A stretch of 64,000 bases of DNA. It comes from Campylobacter sp. 19-13652 (GTDB taxonomy: Bacteria; Campylobacterota; Campylobacteria; Campylobacterales; Campylobacteraceae). Positions 1 through 9,739 of the stretch are shown here, piece by piece. A model generated the notes under the pieces. The model was not told the origin of the DNA. It worked only from the letters and a program-made list of their open reading frames with translations, and did no database searches. A program made the position numbers and the translations under genes. The stretch spans positions 1,302,001-1,366,000 of the forward strand of contig NZ_AP024713.1 in the NCBI RefSeq assembly GCF_019702925.1. Reading direction: 5' to 3'. Each line of letters opens with the position of its first letter. Position 1 is the stretch's first letter.

Positions 1-192
<192 letters not shown>

Positions 193-291
193 CTAATTCT
201 ACCCAAAAAGCCTTTAAAAGCTTTTGAATTTATTAATGTTTATCGGTTTTTTAAATTTTGAAAAATATTGATTTTAGCCCAAATAGCCACT

Positions 292-1086
292 TTACCTAGG
301 CAAAGAAAAAGCCTCACGCATAGAATTTATAATACTACTTTCTTTTAAAGTATTATCAAAAAATAGATTAAAAGCTAACACCGCCTGAAAAAGTAGCATA
401 TCAGCCCCATCTTTATTAGGTATGTTTAGGCTTTTTGCCATCTGCAAAAACGGCGTCTCTTTGCCGTATATGACGTCAAAAGCATATCGAGCGTGCTTTA
501 ACGCAGGTCTTAAAATCTCACTAGGTGCTGGCAAAAGCTCATCTTTTAACCCAGCTGAAGTAGTATTTAAAACCAAATCAAAATCGCCAAACTCAAAGCT
601 CTCCCAAGTAAAAGTCCTAAAATCGGTCTCAAAGCTAGCAAGCCTAGACTTGCTGCGATTTAGCACGCTTACATCTGCGCCACTATCCTTTAAAGCATGA
701 GCGAGTGCTAAAGCAGTGCCACCAGCGCCTAAAACTAGGACTTTTTTTACGTCGCTAAACTTGCTAATAGCCCTTAAAAAGCCAGGTGCGTCTGTGTTAA
801 AAGCATAAATTTTATCATCTCTTTGCACCAAAGTATTTGCTGCGCCTACTTTTAGCACAAACTCACTCTTTACGTCTGCTTGCATGGCGGCTACGTGCTT
901 ATGGGGGACAGTTATATTTGCTCCGCTTAGCCCTAGCCTCTTAAATTTATCAATCAGCGTATCGCCATCTTTTAACAAATAGCGAATATAAGCACCACTT
1001 AGCCCTAGCGCATTAAGTGCGCTATTGTGAAGTCTTGGGCTAAGTGAGTGGGCTACTGGGTCGCCAAAAAGGGCAAAAAGGCGCAC
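292..1086 (-). CDS. aroE: Shikimate dehydrogenase
   Basis: 264 residues, normal length. It reduces 3-dehydroshikimate to shikimate with NADPH in the aromatic amino acid pathway. Visible signatures: shikimate-binding HSLSPRLHN near residue 13, catalytic lysine in NITVPHK, the NTDAPGF aspartate, the nucleotide-binding loop VLGAGGTALALA, and the C-terminal GADMLLFQ glutamine. The start is a GTG that follows the TAG of the upstream SPOR gene with no gap, with AGGG as ribosome site. It is therefore probably translationally coupled and is the last gene of the gatC-to-aroE operon. The aroE/SPOR/DUF1882/glyA order is, from memory, the same in C. jejuni. Confidence 0.96.
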   Translation of the reverse strand: MRLFALFGDPVAHSLSPRLHNSALNALGLSGAYIRYLLKDGDTLIDKFKRLGLSGANITVPHKHVAAMQADVKSEFVLKVGAANTLVQRDDKIYAFNTDAPGFLRAISKFSDVKKVLVLGAGGTALALAHALKDSGADVSVLNRSKSRLASFETDFRTFTWESFEFGDFDLVLNTTSAGLKDELLPAPSEILRPALKHARYAFDVIYGKETPFLQMAKSLNIPNKDGADMLLFQAVLAFNLFFDNTLKESSIINSMREAFSLPR

Positions 1087-1929
1087 CTATTTTACCCTGT
1101 AGACAAAGGCTTCTTTTGCGATTTGTTCGCGGATTTCTGACACTGCTTGTTTTAGCTTATCCGTAGAAAATGGCCCCACAAGTACCTTTGTGGCTGCCCC
1201 CACTTTTAAAAGATGTACAGCATAGCCTTTTTCTTTTAGTTTTGAGACATAGCTAGCACTTGGGCTAAACTTGCTAACAGCAGCAACTTGCACGTACGCC
1301 CCAGATGGCACGTTTTGGCTTACGCTTGGCGCGCTAGTACTCTTTACAAGCTCTTTTAAATTTACGCTCTCTTGTTTTTTAGCTGGCGGTGTGGCTGGCT
1401 TATTAGCAGGCTTTGGCTGTGAAGCTGGCTTGACTTCAGACTTTTTTGGCTCTGGCTTTTTAGCTACTGTAGCTTCTGACTTTTTTGTGCCTACTGGCTT
1501 TGGTTGATTAGTGATTGATGGCGTATCAACGCTTTCCTTAGCTGGTTTAGCGGCTGCTTTTTCTTGATCTTTTAAGCGCTTTATCATGCTCTCAAAATCA
1601 TCATCGCTTTTGCTTTCAGCTACTATAGGCACTTGTTCAAACATCCCATCGCCATCTTTTTGCTCATCTTTAGGCTCATTTACTAAAGCTGGCTCAATAG
1701 CTGAGGGCTGCTCCTCTTTTGCAGCTGGTACTGGAGGCAGGACTAGGCGAGGTTGCTGGACTTGGGCTGTTTGTTCCTCATCTTGTGAGCTAAATAGCCC
1801 AACAATTGCTATGACTATTAAAAACAGAATAACAAAACCAGCTATCACCATAAGAAGTCGTTTAAAATTTAAATTTTTATTATTTTCATGCTCGTTTAGC
1901 ATTAAATCTTGCAGTCCGTCATTTGGCAT
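1087..1929 (-). CDS. Inner-membrane SPOR-domain protein
   Basis: 280 residues. A short cytoplasmic N-terminus is followed by one membrane helix (about residues 25-46), then a long low-complexity linker rich in Lys, Pro, Ala and Glu (about 50-200). A C-terminal SPOR domain follows (about 200-278, starting GAYVQVAAVSKF). SPOR domains bind denuded peptidoglycan at the division septum, so a role in cell-wall or division processes is likely but inferred from the domain only. The start ATG has GGAGAG upstream. It lies 9 nt after the DUF1882 gene and directly abuts aroE. Confidence 0.85.
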   Translation of the reverse strand: MPNDGLQDLMLNEHENNKNLNFKRLLMVIAGFVILFLIVIAIVGLFSSQDEEQTAQVQQPRLVLPPVPAAKEEQPSAIEPALVNEPKDEQKDGDGMFEQVPIVAESKSDDDFESMIKRLKDQEKAAAKPAKESVDTPSITNQPKPVGTKKSEATVAKKPEPKKSEVKPASQPKPANKPATPPAKKQESVNLKELVKSTSAPSVSQNVPSGAYVQVAAVSKFSPSASYVSKLKEKGYAVHLLKVGAATKVLVGPFSTDKLKQAVSEIREQIAKEAFVYRVK

Positions 1930-1938
1930 TTTCTCTCC

Positions 1939-2481
1939 TTACATATGTTTTGACCAGCTGGCGCCGCGCTCTTTCGCGTAAAGCTTATAAGGCAGTGCTA
2001 GGATATTAAACTCGCGTGGCAGGTCTAGGTTTGGAAACATTCTCCACTCCTTTACAAGCCTTTGCGATAGCTTCATACTTAGCATATTTGCTAGCTGGTG
2101 GGCTTCATTTAGCGTGGTGTGTCCCTTATGCACGTATAGGTGCAGGTGTCCTGGGGTCTTGCTCTCGTAGGCGGTGAAATTTATATACCCCTCCTCACGT
2201 AGCAGCAGCTGAGCCCTGTGCCAAAATCTATCAGGCATTCTGCCGTTATAATCAAAAACGATGTTTTCTACCTTGTCAAGGCGGTTTATGAGCGAGTGGG
2301 CGACGATGATTTTATTCTCATCGTGCTCTTTTATCACTTTAAAATTTAGTGGCTCATCGACACGTTCAAATTTATCAAACAGCGTCCGCCCCTTAAACTC
2401 AAGCTTATTTACTATCGTATCACGCTTGATGTAGTAATGATCAGTCAGCATTTTTATTAGCGTAGTGTCTATTCCTTGCAT
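1939..2481 (-). CDS. DUF1882-type conserved protein
   Basis: 180 residues, no signal peptide or membrane segment. It resembles the small epsilonproteobacterial family I know as DUF1882, which sits next to glyA in Campylobacter. Function is not established. The sequence is rich in His, Arg and aromatic residues (for example RFWHRAQLL and HLHLYVHKGHTTLNEAHQLA), giving a soluble alpha/beta look. Its ATG overlaps the glyA stop codon by one base (TAATG), so translation is probably coupled to glyA. The family assignment is recognition from memory; the gene itself is secure because frame, overlaps and context all fit. Confidence 0.8.
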   Translation of the reverse strand: MQGIDTTLIKMLTDHYYIKRDTIVNKLEFKGRTLFDKFERVDEPLNFKVIKEHDENKIIVAHSLINRLDKVENIVFDYNGRMPDRFWHRAQLLLREEGYINFTAYESKTPGHLHLYVHKGHTTLNEAHQLANMLSMKLSQRLVKEWRMFPNLDLPREFNILALPYKLYAKERGASWSKHM

Positions 2482-3725
2482 TAATACATCGCCTTATCGT
2501 AGATTATGAAATTGTGCGCTAGGGCTTTTAGCTCCTCTTTTATCTTTGCCTGAAGGCTAGCGTTATTTATATCATCAAGCACGTCGGCTATGCGGTTTGC
2601 GATTATTTCAAACTCAGCTTCACCCATACCACGAGCCGTTAGCGCTGGGCTTCCGATACGTACGCCGCTTGTTACAAACGGGCTTCGCTTCTCGCCTGGG
2701 ACGGTGTTTTTATTTACCGTTATGCCAGCCTGCCCTAGGGCGATGTCTGCGTCCTTGCCGCTGTATGGCTTATCGCTTAGGTTAAGCAGCACTAGGTGGT
2801 TATCCGTCCCGCCACTTACTAGCTCAAAGCCACGCTTTATCAGCACTTCGGCCAGGGTTTTGGCGTTTGCTTTTACCTGCTTTGCATAGACTTTCCACTC
2901 ATCGCTTAGGTTAAATTTAAACCCAACCGCCTTTGCAGCTATGACATTCATCAAAGGTCCGCCCTGAATGCCTGGGAATATGCTTGAGTTTATCTTTTTA
3001 GCTATCTCTTCGTTGTTTGTCATTATGATACCCCCACGTGGCCCGCGTAGGGTCTTGTGCGTAGTGGAGCTTACCACGTCGCAGTGTGGGAAGGGGTTAT
3101 TATGCTCACCAGCCACGACTAGCCCAGCTATGTGAGCTACGTCGGCAAAGAGATACGCCCCCACACTATCGGCTATTTCTCTAAATTTAGCAAAGTCTAT
3201 CTGCCTAGCGTAGGCACTTGCGCCACACACTATCATCTTTGGCTTTACGATGTTTGCGATGTCTGCTACTCGGTCGTAGTTTATGCGTCCGTCAAGCTCC
3301 ACGCCGTAAAAAAAGCTCTCATACATCTTGCCGCTACTGCTTACCTTTGCGCCGTGGGTCAGGTGTCCGCCGTGGCTTAGATCCATACCTAGGATTTTAT
3401 CCCCACGATTTAGCAGCGCGCCATACACGCCCTGATTTGCCTGGCTGCCGCTGTTTGGCTGGACGTTTGCATACTCGCAGCCAAAGAGTGCTTTGCACCT
3501 ATCGATGGCGATTTGCTCTATCTCATCGACAAATTCGCACCCGCCATAGTATCGCTTGCCAGGGTAGCCCTCGGCGTATTTGTTTGTAAGCACAGAACCT
3601 AGAGCCTCGATGACTTCAGGCAGAGTGAAGTTTTCACTAGCTATCATCTCAAGATGATCGGTCTGCCTTTTTAGCTCGGCACTTGTTAGGGCGTAAATCT
3701 CGTTGTCAAATTTTTCTAAGCTCAT
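2481..3725 (-). CDS. glyA: Serine hydroxymethyltransferase
   Basis: 414 residues, full length. A PLP enzyme that interconverts serine and glycine and supplies methylene-tetrahydrofolate. The PLP-lysine motif [16 protein letters not shown] is present, as are the N-terminal [12 protein letters not shown] and [15 protein letters not shown] segments that bind folate and PLP. Its start codon overlaps the lysS stop by 4 nt and its stop overlaps the next start by 1 nt, so it sits inside a tightly coupled operon. Confidence 0.97.
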   Translation of the reverse strand: MSLEKFDNEIYALTSAELKRQTDHLEMIASENFTLPEVIEALGSVLTNKYAEGYPGKRYYGGCEFVDEIEQIAIDRCKALFGCEYANVQPNSGSQANQGVYGALLNRGDKILGMDLSHGGHLTHGAKVSSSGKMYESFFYGVELDGRINYDRVADIANIVKPKMIVCGASAYARQIDFAKFREIADSVGAYLFADVAHIAGLVVAGEHNNPFPHCDVVSSTTHKTLRGPRGGIIMTNNEEIAKKINSSIFPGIQGGPLMNVIAAKAVGFKFNLSDEWKVYAKQVKANAKTLAEVLIKRGFELVSGGTDNHLVLLNLSDKPYSGKDADIALGQAGITVNKNTVPGEKRSPFVTSGVRIGSPALTARGMGEAEFEIIANRIADVLDDINNASLQAKIKEELKALAHNFIIYDKAMY

Positions 3726-5227
3726 TGTTCGTCCTTTTTTGATTTTAGTGGTCTCATCGCTGGGAAAAGTATCACGTCTTTGATTGATTTTTTGTTAGTC
3801 AGCAGCATTACAAGGCGGTCTATACCAATACCCTCTCCAGCCGTTGGCGGCATAGCGTATCCTAGGGCTTCGACGTAGTCCTCGTCCATCTCGTGAGCCT
3901 CCTCATCGCCTGCGTTTTTAGCATCTATTTGAGCCTTAAATCTCTCATACTGATCAAGCGGATCATTTAGCTCATTAAAGCCATTTGCCAGCTCCCTGCC
4001 AGCTATAAAAAGCTCGAAACGCTCGGCTATTTCTGGGTCTTTATCGCTCCTGCGAGATAGTGGGCTAATTGAGATAGGAAAATCAACGATAAAGGTCGGA
4101 TTAATAAGCTTGCTTTCAACATAATTATCAAAAAGCTCGGCTTGAATTTGTCCCAAATCAAGCTTTGCATTGGCCTCAAAGCCGTCACTTGCAAGCTTGG
4201 CCAGAGCCTTGTCTTTATCGTGAATAATCTCAGGTGAAATGCCGCCTATTTTTTCTATGGCTTCGTGATAGCTCACCCTTGCAAACGGCTTTGAAAAGTC
4301 AATCTGCATTCCGTCAAATTCAATCACGCTAGGCAGGTTTAGCCGCTTTAAAAGAGTGCTAAAAAGCTCCTCGGTTAGGTTCATCAGATCCTCATAAGTG
4401 TGATACGCCCAGTAAAACTCAATGCTTGTAAATTCAGGATTATGAGTTAGGTCAATGCCCTCGTTTCTAAAGCAGCGATTTATCTCATACACTGCTTCAA
4501 AGCCGCCCACGACGAGCCTTTTTAGGTATAGCTCGGGCGCTATTCGCAAGTAGCGGTCTACGCCCAGGGCGTTGTGGTGCGTGATAAATGGCTTAGCCGC
4601 CGCACCGCCTGCTATTGGGTGCATCATCGGTGTTTCGACTTCTAAAAAGCCCTGATTTTCAAAAAACTGACGTATGGTGCTAACGATGATTGAGCGTTTT
4701 TTAAAATCATCTCTAACTTCGGCGTTCATTATCATATCAAGATAGCGACGGCGGTAGCGAGTTTCGGTGTCTGTTAGGCCGTGGAATTTCTCAGGCAGGG
4801 GCGAAACTGCCTTGCTAGCTAGAGTTATGGCGCTTGCGTGCAGGCTAAACTCGCCAGTTTGTGTGGCAAACGGATAACCGCTAGCGATGATTATATCGCC
4901 CACTTCGACGTTTTGGGTGATAAATTTAAACTCATCATCGCCCAGGCTATTTTTGTTAAAATAAATTTGCACACTGCCGCTTTCGTCTTCTATGTTTGCA
5001 AAGACTGCTTTTCCAGCATTTCGTAGTAGCTTTATCCGCCCAGCTATGCTTACGCTTACGTCCGTATCTTTTCTGCTTTCGCTGTCGCAGACATAGGAGT
5101 AGCCAGAGCGAAAATCCGCCACGCTAAGCTCTTTTTTCAGATAGTGTGGGTATGCCACCCTGCCTTCGTTTTTGATGTTTTGTATGGTTTGTAGTCTTAG
5201 TTTTTGCTGTTCGTTTTCAAATATCAC
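3722..5227 (-). CDS. lysS: Lysyl-tRNA synthetase, class II
   Basis: 501 residues, the usual bacterial length. An N-terminal OB-fold anticodon-binding domain (about 55-160) is followed by the class II catalytic core. Motif 2 ([17 protein letters not shown]) and motif 3 ([13 protein letters not shown]) are intact. It charges tRNA-Lys. The gene overlaps glyA downstream and fur upstream by 4 nt each, the same lysS-glyA pairing with fur that I recall from C. jejuni. Confidence 0.97.
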   Translation of the reverse strand: MIFENEQQKLRLQTIQNIKNEGRVAYPHYLKKELSVADFRSGYSYVCDSESRKDTDVSVSIAGRIKLLRNAGKAVFANIEDESGSVQIYFNKNSLGDDEFKFITQNVEVGDIIIASGYPFATQTGEFSLHASAITLASKAVSPLPEKFHGLTDTETRYRRRYLDMIMNAEVRDDFKKRSIIVSTIRQFFENQGFLEVETPMMHPIAGGAAAKPFITHHNALGVDRYLRIAPELYLKRLVVGGFEAVYEINRCFRNEGIDLTHNPEFTSIEFYWAYHTYEDLMNLTEELFSTLLKRLNLPSVIEFDGMQIDFSKPFARVSYHEAIEKIGGISPEIIHDKDKALAKLASDGFEANAKLDLGQIQAELFDNYVESKLINPTFIVDFPISISPLSRRSDKDPEIAERFELFIAGRELANGFNELNDPLDQYERFKAQIDAKNAGDEEAHEMDEDYVEALGYAMPPTAGEGIGIDRLVMLLTNKKSIKDVILFPAMRPLKSKKDEQ

Positions 5228-5697
5228 TTTGCCCCCTTAGCCTCTTTATCGCACTCAGCGCAGATACCATATAGCTGCATCATATGCCCTGTAAGCTTAA
5301 AACCATGCTCTTTTGCAATTGAGACTTGGCGCTTTTCTATGGTATTATCCTCAAATTCTATAATCTTGCCGCACTTTCTGCATATCATATGATCGTGGTG
5401 TGGCTTATTTGCTAGCTCAAATTTCTTCCCCTGCGCACCGAAACTAATAGACGTAACAAGCTCGCTTTCTTCGAGCAAATTAAGCGTACGATAAACTGTA
5501 GCAATGCCTAGGTTTAGCTCAGGATGTAGCTCTTTTATATACACATAAAGTCTTTCAGGAGTAAAATGTCCGTCGTTATGATATAGCGTTTGTAGCAATA
5601 TCTCACGCTGTTTTGTAAATTTTAAACCATTGTCTCGTAGGACTTTTTTAAATTTATCAAGCAAGGTGTCGTATTCTAAATTTTCTATATTCATCAC
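5224..5697 (-). CDS. fur: Ferric uptake regulator
   Basis: 157 residues. An N-terminal winged-helix DNA-binding domain (about 15-90, with [15 protein letters not shown] and [13 protein letters not shown]) is followed by a metal-binding dimerisation domain. The [13 protein letters not shown] segment carries the HxH and first CxxC; CAEC near the C-terminus is the second CxxC of the structural zinc site. It represses iron acquisition genes when iron is sufficient. It has no promoter of its own in view: it overlaps cvpA upstream by 4 nt and lysS downstream by 4 nt, so it is co-expressed with housekeeping genes. Confidence 0.95.
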   Translation of the reverse strand: MMNIENLEYDTLLDKFKKVLRDNGLKFTKQREILLQTLYHNDGHFTPERLYVYIKELHPELNLGIATVYRTLNLLEESELVTSISFGAQGKKFELANKPHHDHMICRKCGKIIEFEDNTIEKRQVSIAKEHGFKLTGHMMQLYGICAECDKEAKGAK

Positions 5698-6440
5698 TTC
5701 TCCTTATAGTCTATTTCACTGTTATTTTCGCTATTTGTTGGCTCTTGCAAATGCCCTTCATCCTCTACTTTTGCGCTATTTTTATCTTGTGAGCTATCAT
5801 CTGCATTTGGCTCTATATTAGGCTTAGCATTTTCACTTTCAATATCCTTACTAGGCTCACTTACCTCTGATTTAGGCTCGATATTTTCACTATTTTCTTT
5901 AGTATCAAAATGCTCGTTGAGTTTTTTATTTATCTCATTTACATCTAAATTTAAAACCCAAGCACCAGTATTTAATAGCATATTATAAGCAGTAGAGTTT
6001 CCTATTACTGGTTTTATAACCTCTCCTATAAAATTCATTCTCATTAGCACAGCAAGAAGCGCAGAAAGTATTAAAAATACCTTTGCTCCACCAGCTATAA
6101 AGCCACCTAGCCTATCGACAAATCCAAGTCCGCTAAGCCCTACAAGCTTCCTTATAAAAGCACCCACAAAAAGACATAAGAGCCAAAACCCTATAAAGAG
6201 TACCACAAAGCCAACCGTATGAGCCATAACTGATTTTTCAAATTTATATATATGCTCGCTTATTAAGTTTCCAGCCTCGATGTTAAATCTGCTTGCAATT
6301 ATGATACCGCCTATTAGCCCTACAAGCCCAAAAACTTCGCGTATAAGCCCATTTATAAAGCCCTTAACGCCAAGCAGTAAAACCACAAGCAAAAGCACCA
6401 AATCAAACCAGTTAAACCCTTGTAAAAACTCCATTAACAC
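5694..6440 (-). CDS. CvpA family membrane protein
   Basis: 248 residues. The first about 165 residues form a CvpA domain with four membrane helices (starting [20 protein letters not shown]). The C-terminal 80 residues are an acidic, Ser/Glu/Asn-rich tail ([17 protein letters not shown]) that is probably disordered and is not part of the core family. In enteric bacteria CvpA is linked to colicin V production and envelope or bile-salt stress; in Campylobacter its role is not settled. It overlaps fur by 4 nt and follows the PilT-like gene by 3 nt. Confidence 0.85.
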   Translation of the reverse strand: MLMEFLQGFNWFDLVLLLVVLLLGVKGFINGLIREVFGLVGLIGGIIIASRFNIEAGNLISEHIYKFEKSVMAHTVGFVVLFIGFWLLCLFVGAFIRKLVGLSGLGFVDRLGGFIAGGAKVFLILSALLAVLMRMNFIGEVIKPVIGNSTAYNMLLNTGAWVLNLDVNEINKKLNEHFDTKENSENIEPKSEVSEPSKDIESENAKPNIEPNADDSSQDKNSAKVEDEGHLQEPTNSENNSEIDYKEK

Positions 6441-6443
6441 ACC

Positions 6444-7433
6444 TTAAAATATAGTTTTATTTATATCCTCGCGGATACGGCCTTGCTTTATCGCCATAGA
6501 TAAAGCATCATCAAACAGTACAGAACCAGCCTCCCTAGAGATTTGCATACTAGCAGATAGCTCTGCAGTATTTCCTTCTCGTATTAAATTTACGCTCGCA
6601 TTTGTCCTAGCAAGCACTTCAAAAACCGCTTCCTTAGTGCCATTTACTCCATTAAATAGCCTTTGATAAACGATAGCTAGCATATTTTCTGCCAAACTAG
6701 CTCTTAAAATAGCCTCCTCAGCGCCACCCATGGCAATAGCCTTCACCACAGCTCCTACAGCACTACTAGCATGCATGCTAGCAAGCACTAAATGCCCAGT
6801 CTCGGCCGCATTTAAGGCAGCCTTTAAGGTAGCAACATCTCTAATCTCACCTACCATTATAACATCAGGAGACTGCCTAAGCGCCGCCCTTAAACCATCA
6901 TCATAGCTAGCACAATCAGAGCCTATCTCACGCTGAGTAAATATGCTATTTTTTGATGCAAAAACAAACTCAACTGGATCTTCTATAGTGATTATGTGTT
7001 TAAAAGAGTTTAAGTTTATCCACTCAAGCATGGCGGCTAGTGTGGTACTTTTACCGCTTGAAGTAGCGCCCACTACTAGCACTAGCCCTTGCGATTTTAG
7101 GGCTGAAGCTTTCAGAATTTCAGGGTAACCAGCACATATATCTGGAGCGTTTTTAGGTAAAATTCTAAGTACCGCACTAATACGATTTAGGCTTTTGTAA
7201 AAATTTGCCCTAATCCTACGCCCACAAATGCCAAATCCAGCGTCTAAATCATGCCCTTTAAAATCCCCAAAACCAGTCGCCAAAGTAAGCAATGAGGTCA
7301 TATCATCATCGCTAATCACCCTATCATCAAAATGCCTAACACCATCTAAACCCCTAGTATATGGGGCTTCACCTACTCTTAGATATAGGTCTGTGGCATT
7401 TTTGTCTATGGCTTTAGCGATTAGATCTAGCAT
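6444..7433 (-). CDS. PilT-like type IV pilus / secretion ATPase
   Basis: 329 residues, the size of PilT/PilU. The N-terminal PAS-like domain starts IAKAIDKNATDLYLRVGEAPYTR. The RecA-like core has Walker A GATSSGKSTTL, the Asp box IITIEDPVEF, Walker B DVIMVGEIRD and the His-box ETGHLVLASMHA. It is therefore probably a retraction-type hexameric ATPase on the inner face of the membrane. It lies between gatC and cvpA, 5 nt and 3 nt from its neighbours, away from the secretin and extension ATPase at 46-49 kb. From memory C. jejuni lacks a gene here. Assignment as PilT rather than PilU is uncertain. Confidence 0.88.
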   Translation of the reverse strand: MLDLIAKAIDKNATDLYLRVGEAPYTRGLDGVRHFDDRVISDDDMTSLLTLATGFGDFKGHDLDAGFGICGRRIRANFYKSLNRISAVLRILPKNAPDICAGYPEILKASALKSQGLVLVVGATSSGKSTTLAAMLEWINLNSFKHIITIEDPVEFVFASKNSIFTQREIGSDCASYDDGLRAALRQSPDVIMVGEIRDVATLKAALNAAETGHLVLASMHASSAVGAVVKAIAMGGAEEAILRASLAENMLAIVYQRLFNGVNGTKEAVFEVLARTNASVNLIREGNTAELSASMQISREAGSVLFDDALSMAIKQGRIREDINKTIF

Positions 7434-7438
7434 TAATT

Positions 7439-7726
7439 TTACTCAATAATTTTTGGCACTACAAAGAAGTGGTCTTTTGCCGCTGGCGCGTGTTTAAGCA
7501 CGCTATCTATCACATCGCTTGCTCTTGCGACATCGTCTCTAAGTGGCGTAGCGCCATTTGCCGCACTAGATAGCGCCTCATCGTGGCTTAAATCAAGCTC
7601 GTTTAAAACCTCGACAAATTCAACGATATTACTTAGCTGCGACACTACCTCAGCGCGCGAATCCTCGCTTATTTTAAGCGCAGAAAGACTCTCCAGCTTA
7701 CAAAGCAGATTTTCATCAATTTGCAT
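7439..7726 (-). CDS. gatC: Asp/Glu-tRNA(Asn/Gln) amidotransferase subunit C
   Basis: 95 residues, typical for GatC. Recognisable features are the N-terminal IDENLLCKLESLSAL, the middle NIVEFVEVLNELD, and the conserved TPLRDDVA segment. GatC stabilises GatA in the GatCAB complex that amidates misacylated Asp-tRNA(Asn) and Glu-tRNA(Gln). GatA is encoded at 15.5 kb; gatB is not in the window. It is the first gene of the minus-strand operon and has a -10 box about 30 nt upstream. Confidence 0.93.
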   Translation of the reverse strand: MQIDENLLCKLESLSALKISEDSRAEVVSQLSNIVEFVEVLNELDLSHDEALSSAANGATPLRDDVARASDVIDSVLKHAPAAKDHFFVVPKIIE

Positions 7727-7758
7727 AAATCGCCTTTTAAAAACTCAAATTTTTGCCC

Positions 7759-7764
7759 ATTATA
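7759..7764 (-). promoter_or_regulatory. -10 box of the gatC operon
   Basis: Reading the minus strand, GCTATAATGGGC gives a perfect TATAAT about 33 nt before the gatC ATG. No -35 is obvious, as is usual for sigma70 promoters in Campylobacter. It faces away from the promoter at 7811, so the 122 nt gap holds divergent promoters. Confidence 0.6.
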
Positions 7765-7810
7765 GCATAAATAGCTTTAAAATTTTGGAATGTTTTTAAA
7801 ATATTTATGA

Positions 7811-7816
7811 TACAAT
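7811..7816 (+). promoter_or_regulatory. -10 box of the plus-strand operon at 7849
   Basis: TATGATACAAT contains TACAAT 32 nt upstream of the TTG start at 7849, an acceptable vegetative -10 element with an upstream TG-like extension. It is divergent from the gatC promoter. Confidence 0.5.
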
Positions 7817-7848
7817 TAAAGCTTTAAAATAGTATCAAAAGGACAAAC

Positions 7849-8412
7849 TTGGCTATAAAAGATGATTTAAATGTAATAAAACAAGAGCTAAATGCTCAAG
7901 AGCAGTTTTTAGAAAACGCTATTAAGACCGAGAGATTTTTTAAAAAGTATAGCAAAATTTTCATAATCATACTTGTTTTGATAATAGCTTGGGCTGGCTA
8001 TAGATATACTAGCGATTATTTAAATTCCAAAAAACTACAAACAGCAAATAAAGCCTACGCAGCCCTGCTACTAAACCCAAATGATAACGAGGCAAAAAGC
8101 ATTCTAAGAGCCGACGCACCATCGCTTTTAGCTATACTAGAATTTAAAGAACTTAGCAAAAATGGCGACATAGAAGGTATTAAAAAGCTTGCGAATGAGA
8201 AAATCGATCCGCTCTTGGCAAAAATTTTCCTAGCTAGCATAGGAGAAAAGAGTGAGGGAATTTTAGCTGATTATAATAGTGCACTTGAGGCTTTTGCCAT
8301 GCTAAAAGAGGGCGAGGTAAAGCAAGCTGATGAAATTTTTGCAAAAATACCTACAAATTCGGACTTAAACAACCTAATAAAAAATCTAAAACACTATCAG
8401 GATATAAAATGA
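7849..8412 (+). CDS. YfgM-like single-pass membrane protein
   Basis: 187 residues, TTG start with AAAAGGA 7 nt upstream. A basic cytoplasmic N-terminus of about 35 residues is followed by one membrane helix (KIFIIILVLIIAWAGYRY), then an all-helical periplasmic domain of TPR-like character. This is the architecture of E. coli YfgM, an inner-membrane partner of periplasmic chaperones encoded next to bamB. The next gene here encodes a lipoprotein with a beta-propeller look, so the pair mirrors yfgM-bamB. The similarity is architectural, not a proven homology; the gene call itself is firm. It overlaps the next gene by 4 nt. Confidence 0.7.
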   Translation: MAIKDDLNVIKQELNAQEQFLENAIKTERFFKKYSKIFIIILVLIIAWAGYRYTSDYLNSKKLQTANKAYAALLLNPNDNEAKSILRADAPSLLAILEFKELSKNGDIEGIKKLANEKIDPLLAKIFLASIGEKSEGILADYNSALEAFAMLKEGEVKQADEIFAKIPTNSDLNNLIKNLKHYQDIK

Positions 8413-9410
8413 AAAAAACTCTTTTAATCACTATGGTAGCGGCTCTTGTACTTGTAGGCTGCTCAACAAAAAGGCAATATTTTGAAACTGAAAATATAGA
8501 AAAAGAGCTCTCATACACATCAAGCTTATCATCAAGCATAGTCTCATCAAATAGCGCTGGTGCAACCCTAAAAAATGGAGACATAATCACAAAAGACGGC
8601 GTAAAAAGCGGCTATGGGCTAGATAAGGGATATAGTATGCTCTCAAGCAACGACGGACTAATAATAGCGGCTAATATAGATGGTGATTTGCGTGTAAAAA
8701 ATAGCGGAGGAATTAGTATTTATAGCCATAAATTCCCAGAAGCTATCGTATCAGCAGCACTAAAGGATGATCAATTAGCAGCAATTAGCGCAAACAACAA
8801 TCTTTACCTACTAGACATAAATAAAGACGAAGTACTAATGCAGTATGCCTCAAGAGAAGTTTATGCTATAGACTCAAGAGCCGCAAGCCCTGTATTTTTA
8901 GGCTCCATAATCATCTACCCATCGCTTGATGGTAAAATTTATATCCTAAATAGAGCCACCTCACAGCTTGTAAAAGACGTAACAATAAGCTCTGATGAGT
9001 TTTTTAATAACGTAATATTCCTAGATACAACAGGTGATACCATGATAGCAGCGACAGCAAAGCGCGTAATATCCATAAGTCCAGAAAAAACAGTCTATTA
9101 TGACGGCGAGATAAAGGATGTTTTAGTGCATGATAAAGACGTCTATATACTAAAAAAAGACGGCACTATACTGCGTACTGATTTAGATTTGGTTGTAAAA
9201 AACAAGGCATATTTTAAATTCGCCATCTTTACTGGAGCTAGTATAAATGACGGAAATTTATATGCCGTAGAAAAAACAGGCTATCTTTTTAAAATGGGAC
9301 TTGATTTAAGCGACGAACAAATTTATAAGCTTCCTAGCGAAATAGACGAAAGGTCGTATATAAGCGGTGGTACGCTTTATTTTGGGGATAGATACTTAAA
9401 CTTAAAATAA
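8409..9410 (+). CDS. Outer-membrane lipoprotein, probable beta-propeller (BamB-like)
   Basis: 333 residues. Signal peptide with lipobox LVLVGCSTK, so the mature N-terminus is a lipidated Cys. The rest is a series of short beta-strand repeats of propeller type, such as LGSIIIYPSLDGKIYILNRA, IAATAKRVISIS and VYILKKDGTILRT. In BamB, blades of this kind form an eight-bladed propeller that supports BamA-mediated outer-membrane protein insertion. Position directly after a YfgM-like gene favours that role, but I cannot demonstrate blade number or orthology. Overlaps the genes on both sides (4 nt and 1 nt). Confidence 0.65.
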   Translation: MKKTLLITMVAALVLVGCSTKRQYFETENIEKELSYTSSLSSSIVSSNSAGATLKNGDIITKDGVKSGYGLDKGYSMLSSNDGLIIAANIDGDLRVKNSGGISIYSHKFPEAIVSAALKDDQLAAISANNNLYLLDINKDEVLMQYASREVYAIDSRAASPVFLGSIIIYPSLDGKIYILNRATSQLVKDVTISSDEFFNNVIFLDTTGDTMIAATAKRVISISPEKTVYYDGEIKDVLVHDKDVYILKKDGTILRTDLDLVVKNKAYFKFAIFTGASINDGNLYAVEKTGYLFKMGLDLSDEQIYKLPSEIDERSYISGGTLYFGDRYLNLK

Positions 9411-9739
9411 TGAATATATACGAGCTTTTAAACTCAAAAAATATCCTCCTGCCAAAGCTTAGTGCGTTTGATATATCAACTATTAGTAAAAAGCGCACCA
9501 TAAAGGCTTGGCTTGGTGTCGATACAAAAGATTTTTATACCCTAATAATCATACGAGAAGCAAAGGTCAGGCTATTATCAAAAGAGGCTCTTGAGATAGA
9601 GGATTTGCGTCAAAAAATCTGCCTCCAGCAAGGACATGCAATAAAAAAGATGATACTATTTTACTCATCTCAGGCTTGCTCTAAAGCTTTAACACTTCTT
9701 AAACAAAATCAGTGGCAATGCGTAAAGGCAGAAGCATGA
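9410..9739 (+). CDS. Small conserved hypothetical protein
   Basis: 109 residues, no signal peptide, no membrane segment. I do not recognise a family. The N-terminal part is mixed alpha/beta (AWLGVDTKDFYTLIIIREAKVR) and the C-terminal half mostly helical (ALEIEDLRQKICLQQGHAIKK). It is sandwiched by overlaps between the lipoprotein (TAATG) and coaX (ATGA), so it is a real operon member. From memory a gene of this size sits in the same place in C. jejuni, also without known function. Confidence 0.7.
   Translation: MNIYELLNSKNILLPKLSAFDISTISKKRTIKAWLGVDTKDFYTLIIIREAKVRLLSKEALEIEDLRQKICLQQGHAIKKMILFYSSQACSKALTLLKQNQWQCVKAEA

Noticed and set aside
3218-3589. Plus-strand frame of 123 codons inside glyA
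   Set aside because: Antisense shadow of glyA with Arg/His-rich composition and no initiation signals.
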